DNA from: Candidatus Atribacteria bacterium 1244-E10-H5-B2 | GTDB taxonomy: Bacteria; Atribacterota; JS1; SB-45; 34-128 | Length of the DNA stretch: 5,467 nucleotides | Assembly (NCBI GenBank): GCA_003575245.1 | Contig: NMQN01000899.1 | Location: 1 to 5,467 of the forward strand | Direction: 5' to 3' | Shown here: positions 1-4,805 of the stretch, in pieces | How positions within the stretch are numbered: position 1 is the first letter of the stretch | Layout: each line of letters begins with the position of its first letter | Notes under the pieces: model-generated | Seen by the model: only the letters and a program-made list of their open reading frames with translations | Databases searched by the model: none | What the model was told of the DNA's origin: nothing | Program-made: the position numbers and the translations under genes

Positions 1-675
1 TTTTGTTGTTCCCTTTCCTACATCGTCAGCAGAAATAGTTATAACTTCATATCTCTCCCGTTTTAAATATTTTAAAAAATTCTCAGGTAAAGCCTCAGGA
101 CATAACATGACTGTTTTCGGTGCAATTACTGAAAATATCGCATCCAGATGATTCCATTTTGCTTCAAACTGTACAGGAATAACTTTAATATTAAAGGGCT
201 CAAGGATTTTTTCTGCTTCCTTTATCCCTTGCATTGTAGTTCGGTTTCCCGTCCCTATCACCATAGTATGTTCATCCAAATACCAGCAATCACCGCCTTC
301 CAATGAGCCCTGCATTATTCTTCCAATCATGGATACATTCAAACGTTGAAGATCTTTGACTGCTAATTCATTATCCCCGGCATTATCTGGGTAACGAAAT
401 TTACCAATTAACACGCCCTTTGTAGTATTCACGCCAAAATCCCGCGTGGCAAACTGATCTGGATGACCTGGCTGAGCAATCTGCCATTTAATGTTTATTC
501 GTAGTTGTCGAAATACCTCAGCGAATTCCTGATGCTGTTCGGTAACAACTTTTCTGTTTACTTTAAATCCTTCTCTTATATGTTGCCTAGCGACCTCACT
601 AAAATCACAAATTTCATAATAGGTTGGTTTACAGAGCAATACTGAATGTAGACGTCCGTGTGAATTAAAAATCAT
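1..675 (-). CDS. Arginine deiminase/DDAH-fold amidinohydrolase, 3'-truncated by window edge
   Basis: The frame runs from ATG at 675 to base 1 without a stop, giving the first 225 residues of a protein whose family usually has about 250-300. Seen: FATRDFGV (75-82) with the Arg-Asp pair at 78-79, LEGGD (125-129), GTGNRTT (141-147) and NHLD (175-178). These match the substrate-binding and catalytic positions of the pentein fold (dimethylarginine dimethylaminohydrolase, arginine deiminase, amidinotransferase). His176 would be the catalytic histidine. The nucleophilic cysteine normally near the C-terminus would lie beyond the window, so activity cannot be judged. Family enzymes hydrolyse the guanidino group of arginine or methylarginine, or transfer amidino groups; the substrate here is unknown. 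No signal peptide is visible, so it is probably cytoplasmic. GAGGTGA (681-687) sits 5 nt before the ATG and supports the start. A 244-nt gap with its own promoter candidate separates it from the upstream hydrolase gene, so it is probably transcribed independently. Confidence 0.85.
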   Translation of the reverse strand, partial: MIFNSHGRLHSVLLCKPTYYEICDFSEVARQHIREGFKVNRKVVTEQHQEFAEVFRQLRINIKWQIAQPGHPDQFATRDFGVNTTKGVLIGKFRYPDNAGDNELAVKDLQRLNVSMIGRIMQGSLEGGDCWYLDEHTMVIGTGNRTTMQGIKEAEKILEPFNIKVIPVQFEAKWNHLDAIFSVIAPKTVMLCPEALPENFLKYLKRERYEVITISADDVGKGTTK

Positions 676-699
676 AATACTCACCTCTCTTTAAAATAG

Positions 700-723
700 T
701 TAGATGGCACACTGCCTATCTAA
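700..723 (-). repeat. Bulged hairpin in the leader of the DDAH-like gene
   Basis: Read on the minus strand, TTAGAT-A-GGCA-GTG-TGCC-ATCTAA forms 6 + 4 base pairs with a single bulged A and a 3-nt loop. It lies between the candidate promoter and the ribosome binding site of the DDAH-like gene, so it would be near the 5' end of that mRNA. Its TAGATAGG and GTGTGCCA blocks match the outer end of repeat copy C (about 3482-3505). It may therefore be a remnant of the same repeat rather than a dedicated regulator. Confidence 0.5.
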
Positions 724-737
724 AATAAAAAAATTCC

Positions 738-766
738 CTTGTAGTATTTATTGACTACAATGTCAA
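738..766 (-). promoter_or_regulatory. Candidate promoter of the DDAH-like gene with overlapping palindrome
   Basis: On the minus strand a consensus -35 TTGACA (766-761) is followed after 17 bases by TACAAG (743-738), which matches 4 of 6 bases of the -10 consensus. A perfect 7-bp inverted repeat, TTGTAGT/ACTACAA, with 8 bases between the arms covers 739-760, filling the spacer and overlapping the -10. It could be an operator. It could also act as a weak AT-rich terminator for upstream transcription, since a T-run follows about 5 bases later. The -35 is convincing; the -10 and the operator role are inferred. Confidence 0.45.
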
Positions 767-820
767 ACTGTCCCCCTTTCCCATTGAATCTTCTCTATCG
801 GGAACCGCCATGAAAATGTA

Positions 821-846
821 AAAAAGGGACATGTGTCCTAATTTTT
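821..846 (-). terminator. Possible intrinsic terminator after the alpha/beta hydrolase gene
   Basis: Minus-strand RNA from the hydrolase gene would carry GGACACATGTCC (838-827) followed by C and then a T-rich run, with an A-run on the other side. The GC stem is only 4-5 bp, so termination may be weak or may work in both directions. It coincides with the terminal palindrome of repeat copy A, so the terminator role is secondary and uncertain. Confidence 0.4.
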
Positions 847-908
847 TTTATAGGTTGTCCGCTAAAAGTTACCGAATTGTTCTCTTGGTATACCCGTCTC
901 TATTTATT
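821..908 (-). repeat. Dispersed intergenic repeat, copy A (internally deleted form)
   Basis: On the minus strand this starts with AAATAGAGACGGGTATACC, continues through a GGTAACTTTTAGC block shared with copy B, reaches CCTATA and then jumps to the A-rich tract and GGACACATGTCCC hairpin. The two edges match the outer parts of copies B and C, while roughly 90 central bases present in those copies are missing. It fills most of the gap after the hydrolase gene (stop at 920). The orientation is the same as for copies B and C. A MITE-like deletion derivative is the best reading. Confidence 0.65.
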
Positions 909-919
909 TTAATCCTTTT

Positions 920-1843
920 TTAATTACTTTCTGGCAGAGCAAGAAATGCAATGATCTGATCGAATACTTCTTGAGGACATTCGTGCCAGAAATGCCCACA
1001 ATTATTTAGTACGACAGTATTTACTGTGGTAGAAGCAAACGCATCCCGAGTTGTCGCCATCATTGGAAAGCCAAAAGGATCATCTGCACCCCACAGTATA
1101 AGAACAGGGAGTTCTATCTTGTTCACCTCTTCGGTGAAATCCCACTCGCCTAGTTCAGAAAAAGTATGATCAGAAACATTCTGATTGAAAGACATATTTT
1201 TTAATTCCTTGGGAATTTCAAAGTTGGGATCAGAAAAATATGCAGGAAGAATTGCCTGCACTATCTCTACACCACCTGAGGGGGGTTCTCTTGGAATAAT
1301 GCCCTTCTCTTGTAACTCGATAATTCTTTGGACAAGTCTTTTTTGGCCCAATTTAACAGGTTCTATGCTTGGTGGGCCACTTCCCATAAGAATGAGCGTT
1401 TTAATCTTTTGAGAATAAATAGTGGCATAGCGCATAGCCACTATTCCGCCCCAGCTATGACCCAGAACATGAACTTTCTCAGCATCTAAAGCCTTTCTAA
1501 CGGCCTCGAGATCTTCAGCGTACTTCAATAGTGAGTATCCTTCGGATGGTTCAGAAGATCTTCCTGTTCCACGCTGATCATAGGTTACCACAGTAAACTC
1601 TTCACTTTGAAGCTGTTCAAGGCTTATCATATAATCACTTGAATTGCCGGGACCACCATGGACAGCTAACAAGATATTTTCAGCTTGCGGATCGCCAGCG
1701 ATTCTGACATACAAGGTAACGTCCTCTGCTGGCACCATTAATTCTTTGAATTCCTTGGTCTGCTGTGAGGTTGACGCATTACCTTCAGTCAGAGTAACAA
1801 TGGCGAGCAATGCAACAACTAAGAGTGAAAGAATGAATTTCAT
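920..1843 (-). CDS. Secreted alpha/beta hydrolase, proline iminopeptidase-like
   Basis: This 307-residue protein has a complete alpha/beta-hydrolase fold signature. HGGPG (62-66) is the oxyanion-hole motif typical of prolyl iminopeptidases, DQRGTGRS (89-96) follows, and GHSWGG (128-133) carries nucleophile Ser130. Asp255 in WGADDPFG and His284 in NCGHFWHE complete the triad. The N-terminus (about 1-22) is a short basic start plus a hydrophobic segment ending near GNAS-TS. It reads as a Sec signal peptide without a lipobox cysteine, so the enzyme probably acts outside the membrane. Relatives cleave N-terminal proline from peptides, but the same signature occurs in esterases and other hydrolases, so the substrate is not settled. 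The start at 1843 is preceded by AGGATG, which lies in the edge of repeat copy B. The gene stands alone between repeats A and B. Exported members of this family are less common than cytoplasmic ones. Confidence 0.88.
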   Translation of the reverse strand: MKFILSLLVVALLAIVTLTEGNASTSQQTKEFKELMVPAEDVTLYVRIAGDPQAENILLAVHGGPGNSSDYMISLEQLQSEEFTVVTYDQRGTGRSSEPSEGYSLLKYAEDLEAVRKALDAEKVHVLGHSWGGIVAMRYATIYSQKIKTLILMGSGPPSIEPVKLGQKRLVQRIIELQEKGIIPREPPSGGVEIVQAILPAYFSDPNFEIPKELKNMSFNQNVSDHTFSELGEWDFTEEVNKIELPVLILWGADDPFGFPMMATTRDAFASTTVNTVVLNNCGHFWHECPQEVFDQIIAFLALPESN

Positions 1844-1847
1844 AAAT

Positions 1848-2020
1848 CACATCCTATTTTTTCTATGATTTAGCTTTTCCTTTTACGAGGTTTTCCCTTA
1901 AGATATCTATCTATAGTAATACCTAAAGCCTCAACCATCCAGTTAAGAAACTCCTCAGGCCCTATAGATTTTCTGCTAAAAGTTACCAAATTATTGACTT
2001 GGTACACCTGTCCCTATTTA
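1848..2020 (-). repeat. Dispersed intergenic repeat, copy B (full-length form)
   Basis: This copy fills nearly the whole gap between the glycosyltransferase and hydrolase genes. It aligns with copy C (3349-3509) almost end to end, including an identical 22-base tract (1917-1938 and 3402-3423). On the minus strand it opens with AAATAGGGACAGGTGTACC and ends with CATAGAAAAAATAGGATGTG five bases before the hydrolase ATG. It contains a degraded coding tail, annotated separately. The GGGACAGGTGTACC edge is palindrome-like, as at the ends of IS200/REP-type elements. Confidence 0.75.
1870..2007 (-). pseudogene. C-terminal remnant of a transposase-like ORF in repeat B
   Basis: On the minus strand an open frame from GTG at 2007 to TAA at 1870 encodes 45 residues, including GPEEFLNWMVEALGITIDR and a basic tail KGKPRKRKS. 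The last 30 residues resemble the end of REP-associated (Y1, IS200-like) transposases: G-x-E-x-F, a short helix with LG, then a GRPRK-like basic tail. Copy C carries a homologous frame with mostly compatible substitutions, so the frame was probably once coding. The catalytic HUH domain is absent, so this is debris. Family assignment is from motif memory and moderate. Confidence 0.45.
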
Positions 2021-2046
2021 TATTCACCTCTACCAAGTATGAGAAT

Positions 2047-3303
2047 TTACTTCTTAATCCCTAAATGTTGATGGATAATATCAATTGCTGTGGCTATCCC
2101 ATCCTCTCCACGGATGAAGTGACCTAATTCCCGGGCTTTTTTTCGGAGAACTTTATCGTTGACAGCTATCCGAAGAGCATAAGAGAGACGTTTCTCATTC
2201 AAAGCACTTCTTTTAATGGGTTTTGGAGCAACTCCAAGTTTATGAACTTGCTGTGCCCAGAAGGGTTGGTCTGCGACAAAGGGAATCACAATTGAGGGTA
2301 CCCCTGCCCGTAAAGTATCTGCTAATGTACCGGCACCCCCATGATGTACTACTGCGGTCACTTGGGAAAACAACCAGTCATAGGGGATTGATTTCAAATA
2401 GTAAAAATTATTACTTCCTTCTTCCGTTTTCCTTATTCCACTCCAACCTGCCATCAGGATTCCTCTTAAACCTTCATTTTCCAGAGTATTCCGGATCAAT
2501 CTTGCTATCCTATCCTTCTCATTATCTATCATACTGCCGAAGGTGACACATACTGGAGGTGGCCCGGATGCCAGAAAATTTTCCAGCTCCTTTGGAGGCT
2601 GCCAATTATCCCGAACCTTCTTGTACCAGTATCCTGTAACCCAAGCCTTTTCAGGCCAATCTGCTGGTTTTGGCACTACATATGAACTATAAGCAGCAAG
2701 TATCGGAATTTGTTGTTTCTCTATTCTCCGAAAGATAGGACCCTTAGGTAATCCCAGTCTTTCTTTTCGCCAGCGGTCTCTTATCGAACCAAAGGCCATC
2801 CACATTATAAATTGTAACAGATCATAGGTCAGTAGATTAAGATGGGGTCCCAGGTTTTTCAGGGTTACCGCGAAGTTGGGGTACTCGCTTGTCGGCAATA
2901 CAGGATTTAGCAGACCAAGAAAACAGGGAAGGCCGGTCTTCTCCGCTACATCTAATACCGGTCCGCAAAGATAAGAAAAAACGCTTGCATCTGCTCCATC
3001 AAGGGCCTTAAGGATATCGTCCTGCATGGTTTGAAGCAACTCTGTAGATGCCCTTTTCATACTCTTCACAAGGGTTATGGGATTCTTACTTTTAAAAAAC
3101 TTGCGGCCTTCCGGACTGGAGAGCATCTTTTTAATATCGCCTCTCAAGGGGATAAAATCCAGTCCTTGTTCTTTTACCAAATCCTTAAAGTTTTCCGCTG
3201 TAGCTACCTGTACATCATGCCCTGCTTCCCTCAAACCTATTCCCAGGTTCAAAAAAGGTTGAACGTCTCCCCTGGATCCTAATGTAATAATAACAATGCG
3301 CAA
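2047..3303 (-). CDS. GT1-family UDP-sugar glycosyltransferase (sterol/macrolide glucosyltransferase type)
   Basis: This cytoplasmic or membrane-associated enzyme would transfer a sugar from a UDP-sugar to a lipid or small hydrophobic acceptor. The N-terminal domain opens with RIVIITLGSRGDVQPFLNLG, the GSRGDVQP signature of the GT28/UGT80-like N-domain. The C-domain has VTFGSM, the donor-binding HHGGAGT (320-326), then AGVPSIVIPF and DQPFWA (345-350), a PSPG-like nucleotide-sugar site. The length of about 418 residues is normal and the protein looks intact. The start chosen is TTG at 3303, because AAGGAG (3310-3315) sits 6 bases upstream and homologues typically begin MRI. The in-frame ATG at 3318 would place that purine run inside the gene and has no good site of its own. 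The acceptor cannot be deduced. Repeat copies C and B flank it, so it is not tightly coupled to either neighbour. Confidence 0.88.
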   Translation of the reverse strand: MRIVIITLGSRGDVQPFLNLGIGLREAGHDVQVATAENFKDLVKEQGLDFIPLRGDIKKMLSSPEGRKFFKSKNPITLVKSMKRASTELLQTMQDDILKALDGADASVFSYLCGPVLDVAEKTGLPCFLGLLNPVLPTSEYPNFAVTLKNLGPHLNLLTYDLLQFIMWMAFGSIRDRWRKERLGLPKGPIFRRIEKQQIPILAAYSSYVVPKPADWPEKAWVTGYWYKKVRDNWQPPKELENFLASGPPPVCVTFGSMIDNEKDRIARLIRNTLENEGLRGILMAGWSGIRKTEEGSNNFYYLKSIPYDWLFSQVTAVVHHGGAGTLADTLRAGVPSIVIPFVADQPFWAQQVHKLGVAPKPIKRSALNEKRLSYALRIAVNDKVLRKKARELGHFIRGEDGIATAIDIIHQHLGIKK

Positions 3304-3339
3304 TATATTCTCCTTCATATTGGATTTGTCTTAATTAAA

Positions 3340-3509
3340 ATGGGACAACACATCCTATTTTTTCTATGGTTTAATTCTTCCTTTAGGACGTCTATCTATA
3401 ATAATACCTAAAGCCTCAACCATATGGTTAAGAAATTCCTCAGAGCCTATAGGTTTTGCGCTAAAATTTACCGAATTATTGAGCTGGCACACATTCCCTA
3501 TCTATTTTT
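3340..3509 (-). repeat. Dispersed intergenic repeat, copy C (full-length form)
   Basis: This homologue of copy B lies between the flavodoxin and glycosyltransferase genes in the same orientation. On the minus strand it begins AAATAGATAGGGAATGTG, contains the GGTAAATTTTAGC block and a degraded coding tail, and ends with CATAGAAAAAATAGGATGTG followed by TTGTCCCATTTT. This end is longer than that of copy B and forms an imperfect GGATG/TGTCC hairpin with wobble pairs. The flavodoxin stop codon (3498-3500) lies inside its outer edge. Confidence 0.75.
3364..3492 (-). pseudogene. C-terminal remnant of a transposase-like ORF in repeat C
   Basis: GTG at 3492 to TAG at 3364 encodes 42 residues with GSEEFLNHMVEALGIIIDR and a tail RPKGRIKP. 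The frame aligns without gaps to the copy B frame until the tails diverge, with the shared core EEFLN-x-MVEALGI. As in copy B, it resembles only the end of a REP-associated Y1 transposase. No upstream coding part or catalytic HUH motif is present, so it is not a functional gene. Confidence 0.45.
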
Positions 3510-4076
3510 GTTGCCTCTTGTTGTCTCAATAAAGTCGTGCACTATTTCTAATCTTAGTGAACGAACATATTCCAACAACTCTTTTATATTTTCTTTCTTA
3601 GTAAAGTCCATTGGTTTGGAGTACGCTGCCAACATTCCTTTTTCATCTGGTGTTTTATGCCGTTTTAATTTTATTTTCCACTTCAATAAAGTCATTAATA
3701 TTTTATTTGTAAAGTTCAATTTATTAAAATCAAACCCTCCACGAAAATAATAAAATTGTATTTGTTTTTGTTCCTCTACTGAAAAATTACTATCCTTTAC
3801 TTCGGATACGATACTTTCTTTTGGCAGTGATGCTCCGGTTGTAAAGATGATAATATTCTTATCTCTTAATTTGTTGAGGTTATTTTTTATAATATTTACT
3901 CCACTTATTCCAACCGCATGTAAGCTTCCGCCGTAAATGATAATATCATATTTAAGTAATGTACTAATATCTATTTTTTCTAGCCTTAATAAGTCGGCTC
4001 TTAATTCTTGTACAATCCATTCAGCATATTTTTTAGTAAAACCTGATATTGATTTATAGACAACAACTGTTTTCAT
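3498..4076 (-). CDS. Flavodoxin-domain protein
   Basis: A 192-residue FMN-binding electron carrier or oxidoreductase of the Flavodoxin_5/HemG-like type. The N-terminus MKTVVVYKSISGFTKKYAEW carries the phosphate-binding loop (S/T-x-S-G-F-T, residues 9-14). It is followed by YDIIIYGGSLHAVGISG, the second flavin-contact loop, and by IIIFTTGAS. The later FYYFRGGFDFNKL and PDEKGMLAAY blocks are typical of clostridial members. The length is normal. The ATG overlaps the stop of the upstream 68-residue gene by ATGA, so translation is probably coupled; GGAGG and GAGGAT lie just upstream. The last residues (KNR and stop) fall within the edge of repeat C, so insertion may have altered the extreme C-terminus. 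The redox partner is unknown, and a role in haem synthesis cannot be concluded from the fold alone. Confidence 0.88.
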   Translation of the reverse strand: MKTVVVYKSISGFTKKYAEWIVQELRADLLRLEKIDISTLLKYDIIIYGGSLHAVGISGVNIIKNNLNKLRDKNIIIFTTGASLPKESIVSEVKDSNFSVEEQKQIQFYYFRGGFDFNKLNFTNKILMTLLKWKIKLKRHKTPDEKGMLAAYSKPMDFTKKENIKELLEYVRSLRLEIVHDFIETTRGNKNR

Positions 4077-4279
4077 CGATCCTCTATTCCTCCTAATGTT
4101 CTCCCTGATAAAATTGCATCTTCCCTGACAACCTGCTTGACTATTTCCATTGCATTATCGTAACCTATTTTATCAACAAACGCTTTTATTAATGATGAAA
4201 CAATCGGTGCCTGTATTTCTCTACACTTAAGATTAGTTATTTTAATATCACGCTCTTTTTTATCCATCTTTTTTCCCAT
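4073..4279 (-). CDS. Short ATC-hydrolase-family-like protein, probably truncated
   Basis: The 68-residue product contains CREIQAPIVSSLIKAF followed by IGYDNAMEIV and DAILSGRTLGG. This matches the N-terminal helical part of proteins annotated as L-2-amino-thiazoline-4-carboxylic acid hydrolase family, which are usually well over 100 residues. The rest of that domain is missing: the frame ends GGIEDR and runs straight into the flavodoxin by a 4-base ATGA overlap. It may be a real short form that serves as a flavodoxin partner, or a gene cut down by deletion. The start is uncertain. ATG 4279 has no clear Shine-Dalgarno site; Met5 (4267) has only a weak GGGA ahead of it. The region immediately upstream is transposon debris, and I see no good promoter. 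Any hydrolase activity is doubtful. Confidence 0.6.
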   Translation of the reverse strand: MGKKMDKKERDIKITNLKCREIQAPIVSSLIKAFVDKIGYDNAMEIVKQVVREDAILSGRTLGGIEDR

Positions 4280-4319
4280 ACTTATAGTATTTATTTTTTA
4301 TAATAAGGGTGTTGTAATA

Positions 4320-4426
4320 TCATATTTTATCTTCCCCTTCGGCTCTTTTAATCGCTTTGCTCACTACAATATAATGTACACCAGTATATTCCTCTATCTC
4401 CTTTGTTATATTGCAAGACCTGACCC
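4320..4426 (-). mobile_element. Decayed transposon fragment: terminal motif plus HTH-like C-terminus
   Basis: On the minus strand GGGTCAGGTCTTGCA (4426-4412) resembles the conserved terminal sequence of some IS200/REP-associated elements. It is followed directly by an open frame (4409-4320, TGA stop) encoding ITKEIEEYTGVHYIVVSKAI and then KRAEGEDKI. That is a helix-turn-helix-like segment of the kind found at the C-terminus of some such transposases (K-E-I-x-E-Y-x-G-V-H-Y-x-x-V-S). The whole transposase body is missing, so an internal deletion is likely. The opposite end is not clear; bases 4300-4320 may hold a worn copy. This motif differs from the ends of repeats A-C, so it belongs to a second element type. 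Confidence 0.5.
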
Positions 4427-4460
4427 TCTAATTCTAAAAGTAAGAAATTAATTGCCTAAG

Positions 4461-4481
4461 AAAATGGGATGTCCCTATTTT
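4461..4481. repeat. Solo palindrome resembling the repeat ends
   Basis: AAAAT-GGGA-TG-TCCC-T-ATTTT is a near-perfect palindrome. On the minus strand it reads AAAATAGGGACATCCCATTTT, combining the AAATAGGGACA left edge of copy B with the TGTCCCATTTT right edge of copy C, apart from one or two bases. It may be a minimal remnant of the same repeat family. It could also act as a weak bidirectional terminator in the 290-base spacer. Confidence 0.45.
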
Positions 4482-4497
4482 ATTTTAAGATCCAGAA

Positions 4498-4553
4498 TTT
4501 TATTTGAAAATAAGGACCGTCCTTTTATATTATATTTTCTTCTTCAAATAAAA
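4498..4553. repeat. Nested long palindrome, possible terminator after the Arg-rich gene
   Basis: A perfect 11-bp inverted repeat, TTTTATTTGAA (4498-4508) and TTCAAATAAAA (4543-4553), encloses a second hairpin, AAGGA-CCG-TCCTT (4512-4524). GAAAAT/ATTTTC tracts could extend the pairing. For minus-strand transcripts leaving the Arg-rich gene (stop at 4571), the inner hairpin would be followed by an AT-rich tract, so a terminator role is plausible. The 56-base size and symmetry also fit a tiny palindromic mobile repeat. Confidence 0.5.
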
Positions 4554-4570
4554 GTCAATGTTTGGCCTTC

Positions 4571-4723
4571 TTATGATTTTTGTTGGGATTTTCTTCTATC
4601 CTTTCTAAATCTCTTATCTCGACCACTTCTGCTTTCAGGTTTTTTATAATTCGGATCATTAAACTTCCTTCGATCTGCTCCTGATCTTTGTTCTTTTCCA
4701 CAACGACGTTCTCTTTTTTTCAT
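4571..4723 (-). CDS. Small arginine-rich protein with two RSGxDRR-type units
   Basis: The start is ATG 4723, which has a strong GGAGG (4734-4738) ten bases upstream. An in-frame ATG at 4792 would add 23 residues but has a poorer context. The 50-residue product is extremely basic. It is built from two related 17-residue units: ERRCGKEQRSGADRRKF (5-21) and ESRSGRDKRFRKDRRKS (30-46), identical at 8 positions including the DRRK core. The linker is NDPNYKKP. There is no membrane segment or signal peptide. Similar ERRSG-DRR strings occur in various bacterial proteins without an assigned function as far as I know. The charge suggests binding to nucleic acid or another polyanion, but that is inference. 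It follows the ComEA-like gene by about 80 bases on the same strand and probably shares its transcript. Confidence 0.7.
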   Translation of the reverse strand: MKKRERRCGKEQRSGADRRKFNDPNYKKPESRSGRDKRFRKDRRKSQQKS

Positions 4724-4805
4724 AAGATTTTTTCCTCCTTTTAGTTTTATAGATTGAATAGGCTTTTGATAGGCAACGGTTCTCCCCATCATTTTACTCT
4801 AATGG

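Noticed and set aside
2223..2546. Plus-strand frame of 107 codons
   Set aside because: It is antisense to the conserved donor-binding region of the glycosyltransferase and shows no family features.
3304..3318. ATG at 3318 as the start of the glycosyltransferase
   Set aside because: The AAGGAG at 3310-3315 is ideally spaced for TTG 3303, and homologues begin at the MRI corresponding to that codon. The ATG has no Shine-Dalgarno site.
821..3509. The co-oriented repeats as a CRISPR array
   Set aside because: The copies are 88-173 bp long, more than 900 bp apart, diverged and separated by genes, with no short regular spacers and no cas genes.
3424..3750. Plus-strand frame of 108 codons over the flavodoxin 3' end and repeat C
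   Set aside because: It is antisense to a well-conserved flavodoxin and to the repeat, with no plausible ribosome site or recognisable motif.
4724..4792. A 23-residue N-terminal extension of the Arg-rich protein starting at ATG 4792
   Set aside because: It would place the strong GGAGG site inside the gene, and the extension has no resemblance to the repeat units that follow.
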